Shown here piece after piece: positions 61,809 to 64,000 of a DNA stretch of 64,000 nucleotides (positions are counted from its first letter, which is position 1; each line of letters begins with the position of its first letter). The stretch spans positions 1 through 64,000 of the forward strand of contig JAFTRQ010000139.1 in assembly GCA_017462125.1 (NCBI GenBank), read 5' to 3'. The position numbers and the translations under genes are program-made. Below the pieces are notes generated by a model that saw only the letters and a program-made list of their open reading frames with translations, was not told the origin of the DNA and ran no database searches. Origin of the DNA: Clostridia bacterium (GTDB lineage Bacteria > Bacillota_A > Clostridia > Oscillospirales > CAG-272).

Positions 61809-64000
61809 ATGACTCAATATATAAAAAAGACAACACGTCCGTCGGCATGGATCCTGACAACGCTTATGATCATATCCGCTATGCTTTGCGTACATATAGG
61901 CGCCACGGACACCGCCACGCCCGAATCGGATCCGATCTATACGGATAATGTGGCATTGCTTGCGGAAAAGTATGGTGCCTTATCAAGCATAAAGAATCAA
62001 AACGTAATTACGGAAGTCGGGCGGTTGGTGAATCCGTACGTTGAAACATATGAGAAAAAGATAAATAACATTGAAGACAGCAAGCTTTACGAGGAATCCA
62101 CCGCAAAAACGATCGAGCTGTATTACGCACAGGGTGTTGCGGCCAATCAGATCGCATGGATATATTACAGCTATATCGGTCAGTTTGACGGAGAGGCAAA
62201 GCAGGCGATAGACCGCGTTCATAACGGTGTGCATTCCGCAACGGAGGAGATCGATGGCTTGCAGGACGAGATCTCTCACGCGGCAAACGCAGAGGATCTG
62301 ACAGAGCGCTTGGGCCTCTCGTATAACAATAACGGACTCTGCGCACGGATGTTTGTGGCGATCTACAGGCAAAAGCTGCTGATGCTCCTTGAGGAAGGAG
62401 ATTCCGATGCAGTTACAGAGATCATTAAGGGAGAGCAGGGCGCATTGGTATCGATCACAAAATGTACCAACGTGACCGCCGCCGACCAATATGAGGAGAT
62501 CTATCAAAAGGCCGCAGAGGCCGTTATGATCCAAAGATACAAGGATCACGCAACAGCCGAGCTGACAGAGCTACACAGCTTCGTCTATCCCGATGCCGAG
62601 CTTTCGGAAAACGAGGCCGTACAAGCGGCACTTGCAATCATCAATGCCCCCGAAACAGTAACAGCTTCCGCAATGAATGAGGCGTTGCAAGGCGCCGCTG
62701 AAGCTATCCTGACCGAATTCGCTCAAAGCGAGGGAGCATACACGGAAGCTTATCTGAACGAATTGCGCACACAGCTCTCCCAAGAGGTGCAAGCCGCGAA
62801 CGAAGCAGAAAGCATTGCCGATATATCGGTACTTTTCGGTAATTTCACTTTGGAGCTCGCCCGTGTTAACGCCAAGGATACGATCTCTGCGGATATCGCG
62901 GCAAGAGAGTATGCAGATTCCGAGGAAATGCAGGCGCTTCTGAAGAAGTATAACGTTTCGGATGAGGATGCAACCGCTGTCATCGACAGCTGTATGAGCA
63001 TCGAGGAGATCGCGTTTGAGATCGAGCGCGCAAAGCTTTGCGCAGATCTGTACGGAGAATACGTCAAGGCGGCGGACAGCATCGTCGAAAAGATCGGCGA
63101 TGGCGAGGTGAAAACCGAGGCCTTTGACCGGTATGAATATGCCAAGGCGAAGATAGAAAAGGTGGACAGCAAGCAGGAAAATGCCCTTGAAGCCTGCGCT
63201 GTTGAATATGATAAGGGATTGGCAAGCCTTGGTGAGCTGGTGGTAGAGGCAGAGGTCCTTGCTTATGAAGCGGCTCACAATGACGTGCTGAAAAAGGACG
63301 TCAGCGAGATAACCGTTGGCGACAAGGAAGCGCTCCTTGCGGCGATCACTGAGCTTTCAACACTCAGCGAGGAGGCTAAGGAGACTATTGCTGCCAAGAG
63401 AACCCCCGACGACCTTGCCAACAAGTATAAAGCCATTGCCAAAAAAGAGCTTGAGAGCACCTTGGGTACCGACTCAACTATCCGTAGGGATAACGCGTAT
63501 CTGCTCAAGGAGAAGATCGATGCCCTGCACGTGTCGGGAGACGAAGCAAAGCTGGAGGAGCTGATGGCAGATGCCGATCTGCTGGCAGAGAAGGCAAAGG
63601 AGATCGACAGGGTGTTGGACAGATACGAGCAGATCGTATCCGATGAAGGCTATCAAAGCTATCCCGAGGAGAACAAGACCGAGCTGAAGGAGCTTGCCGT
63701 ATCCACTACCGCAAGCATCCGCGACGCAAGTGCAGATGCCGATGCTATCACCAAGCAGGCACAGGAGGCAATTTTGCTTCTGGATAAGAGCGAGGCCTGT
63801 GCCGTGATCGATGCTTACGTGGCACAGCAAACAAATATGACCGACACTACCGCCGAGGCGATTGAAGAAATTGCCAAAACGGCAAAGGAGCAGATCTCGC
63901 GTGAAGCAGACCCGACACAGCTTGATCTGATCGTGGCGGATGCAACGTTCGATATGAAGCAGGAGCTTGACGTCCAGAGCATTACGGAAAAAGCCCACAA
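61809..64000 (+). CDS. Secreted, mainly alpha-helical protein (3' end outside window)
   Basis: An open frame of 730 codons starts at ATG 61809 with AGGAGG upstream and runs off the window without a stop. The N-terminus (MTQYIKKTTRPSAWILTTLM then IISAMLCVHIGATDT) is a signal peptide with probable cleavage near residue 32. The remainder is highly charged and rich in A, E, K, D and L with heptad-like stretches, for example LSTLSEEAKETIAAKRTPDDLANKYKAIAKKELEST and LLKEKIDALHVSGDEAKLEELMADADLLAEKAKEI. This suggests long helical or coiled-coil repeats of a surface protein. No named domain is recognised. Confidence 0.78.
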   Translation, partial: MTQYIKKTTRPSAWILTTLMIISAMLCVHIGATDTATPESDPIYTDNVALLAEKYGALSSIKNQNVITEVGRLVNPYVETYEKKINNIEDSKLYEESTAKTIELYYAQGVAANQIAWIYYSYIGQFDGEAKQAIDRVHNGVHSATEEIDGLQDEISHAANAEDLTERLGLSYNNNGLCARMFVAIYRQKLLMLLEEGDSDAVTEIIKGEQGALVSITKCTNVTAADQYEEIYQKAAEAVMIQRYKDHATAELTELHSFVYPDAELSENEAVQAALAIINAPETVTASAMNEALQGAAEAILTEFAQSEGAYTEAYLNELRTQLSQEVQAANEAESIADISVLFGNFTLELARVNAKDTISADIAAREYADSEEMQALLKKYNVSDEDATAVIDSCMSIEEIAFEIERAKLCADLYGEYVKAADSIVEKIGDGEVKTEAFDRYEYAKAKIEKVDSKQENALEACAVEYDKGLASLGELVVEAEVLAYEAAHNDVLKKDVSEITVGDKEALLAAITELSTLSEEAKETIAAKRTPDDLANKYKAIAKKELESTLGTDSTIRRDNAYLLKEKIDALHVSGDEAKLEELMADADLLAEKAKEIDRVLDRYEQIVSDEGYQSYPEENKTELKELAVSTTASIRDASADADAITKQAQEAILLLDKSEACAVIDAYVAQQTNMTDTTAEAIEEIAKTAKEQISREADPTQLDLIVADATFDMKQELDVQSITEKAH

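Overview
The window looks like chromosomal DNA of a Gram-positive anaerobe of the class Clostridia, probably an uncultured gut member of the Eubacteriales. Evidence: a parS-rsmG-mnmG block typical of Firmicutes origin-proximal DNA, AGGAGG-type ribosome binding sites, promoters very close to TTGACA-N17-TATAAT, a T-box leader, an ECF sigma/anti-sigma pair, and an oligopeptide transporter with a lipobox-bearing binding protein. The species cannot be named from sequence alone.

Layout. 0-4 kb: three tandem parS sites, then a leftward ahcY-mnmG-rsmG operon. 4.2-12.5 kb: a rightward five-gene GldF/GldG-like ABC export cluster (ATPase, permease, two GldG-like proteins, a DUF4340-type protein). 12.6-17.7 kb: tRNA-Met and tRNA-Glu, then an accessory island bracketed by near-identical 169-bp direct repeats that start with the 3' end of tRNA-Glu. 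The island holds a beta-propeller protein and a TIR-LRR-transmembrane protein. 17.9-19.8 kb: ECF sigma factor, anti-sigma factor and a third membrane-anchored protein. 19.9-24.5 kb: an AraC regulator divergent from a four-gene amino-sugar pathway (PIG-L deacetylase, deaminase/isomerase, PfkB kinase, class II aldolase). 24.8-25.9 kb: a DUF362 ferredoxin protein. 26.3-35.4 kb: a complete oligopeptide ABC transporter in which four of the five core parts are unusually large, plus a DUF3899 protein.

36-56 kb is a carbohydrate-related accessory region. It holds GH88, a frameshifted hexapeptide acyltransferase, two Gfo/Idh/MocA proteins lacking the usual EKP motif, AraC, a DMT permease, an aldose epimerase and five paralogues of a cytoplasmic family of about 430 residues that I cannot assign. 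Between them lie a 38-residue small ORF with its own promoter and terminator, a methyltransferase, a 2H-GNAT-GNAT fusion, a MITE-like palindrome, peptidase E and a GNAT.

56-64 kb: TrpB2 under a tryptophan T-box, a TetR regulator followed by a flavin-reductase-like gene broken by one in-frame TGA, a beta-helix/PHP fusion, and the first 730 codons of a secreted, highly helical protein that runs off the window.

The strongest candidates for something undescribed are the TIR-LRR-TM protein in its tRNA-Glu repeat island, the five-member family with its GH88/Gfo-Idh neighbours, and the Opp transporter with a roughly 380-residue helical insertion in OppD.
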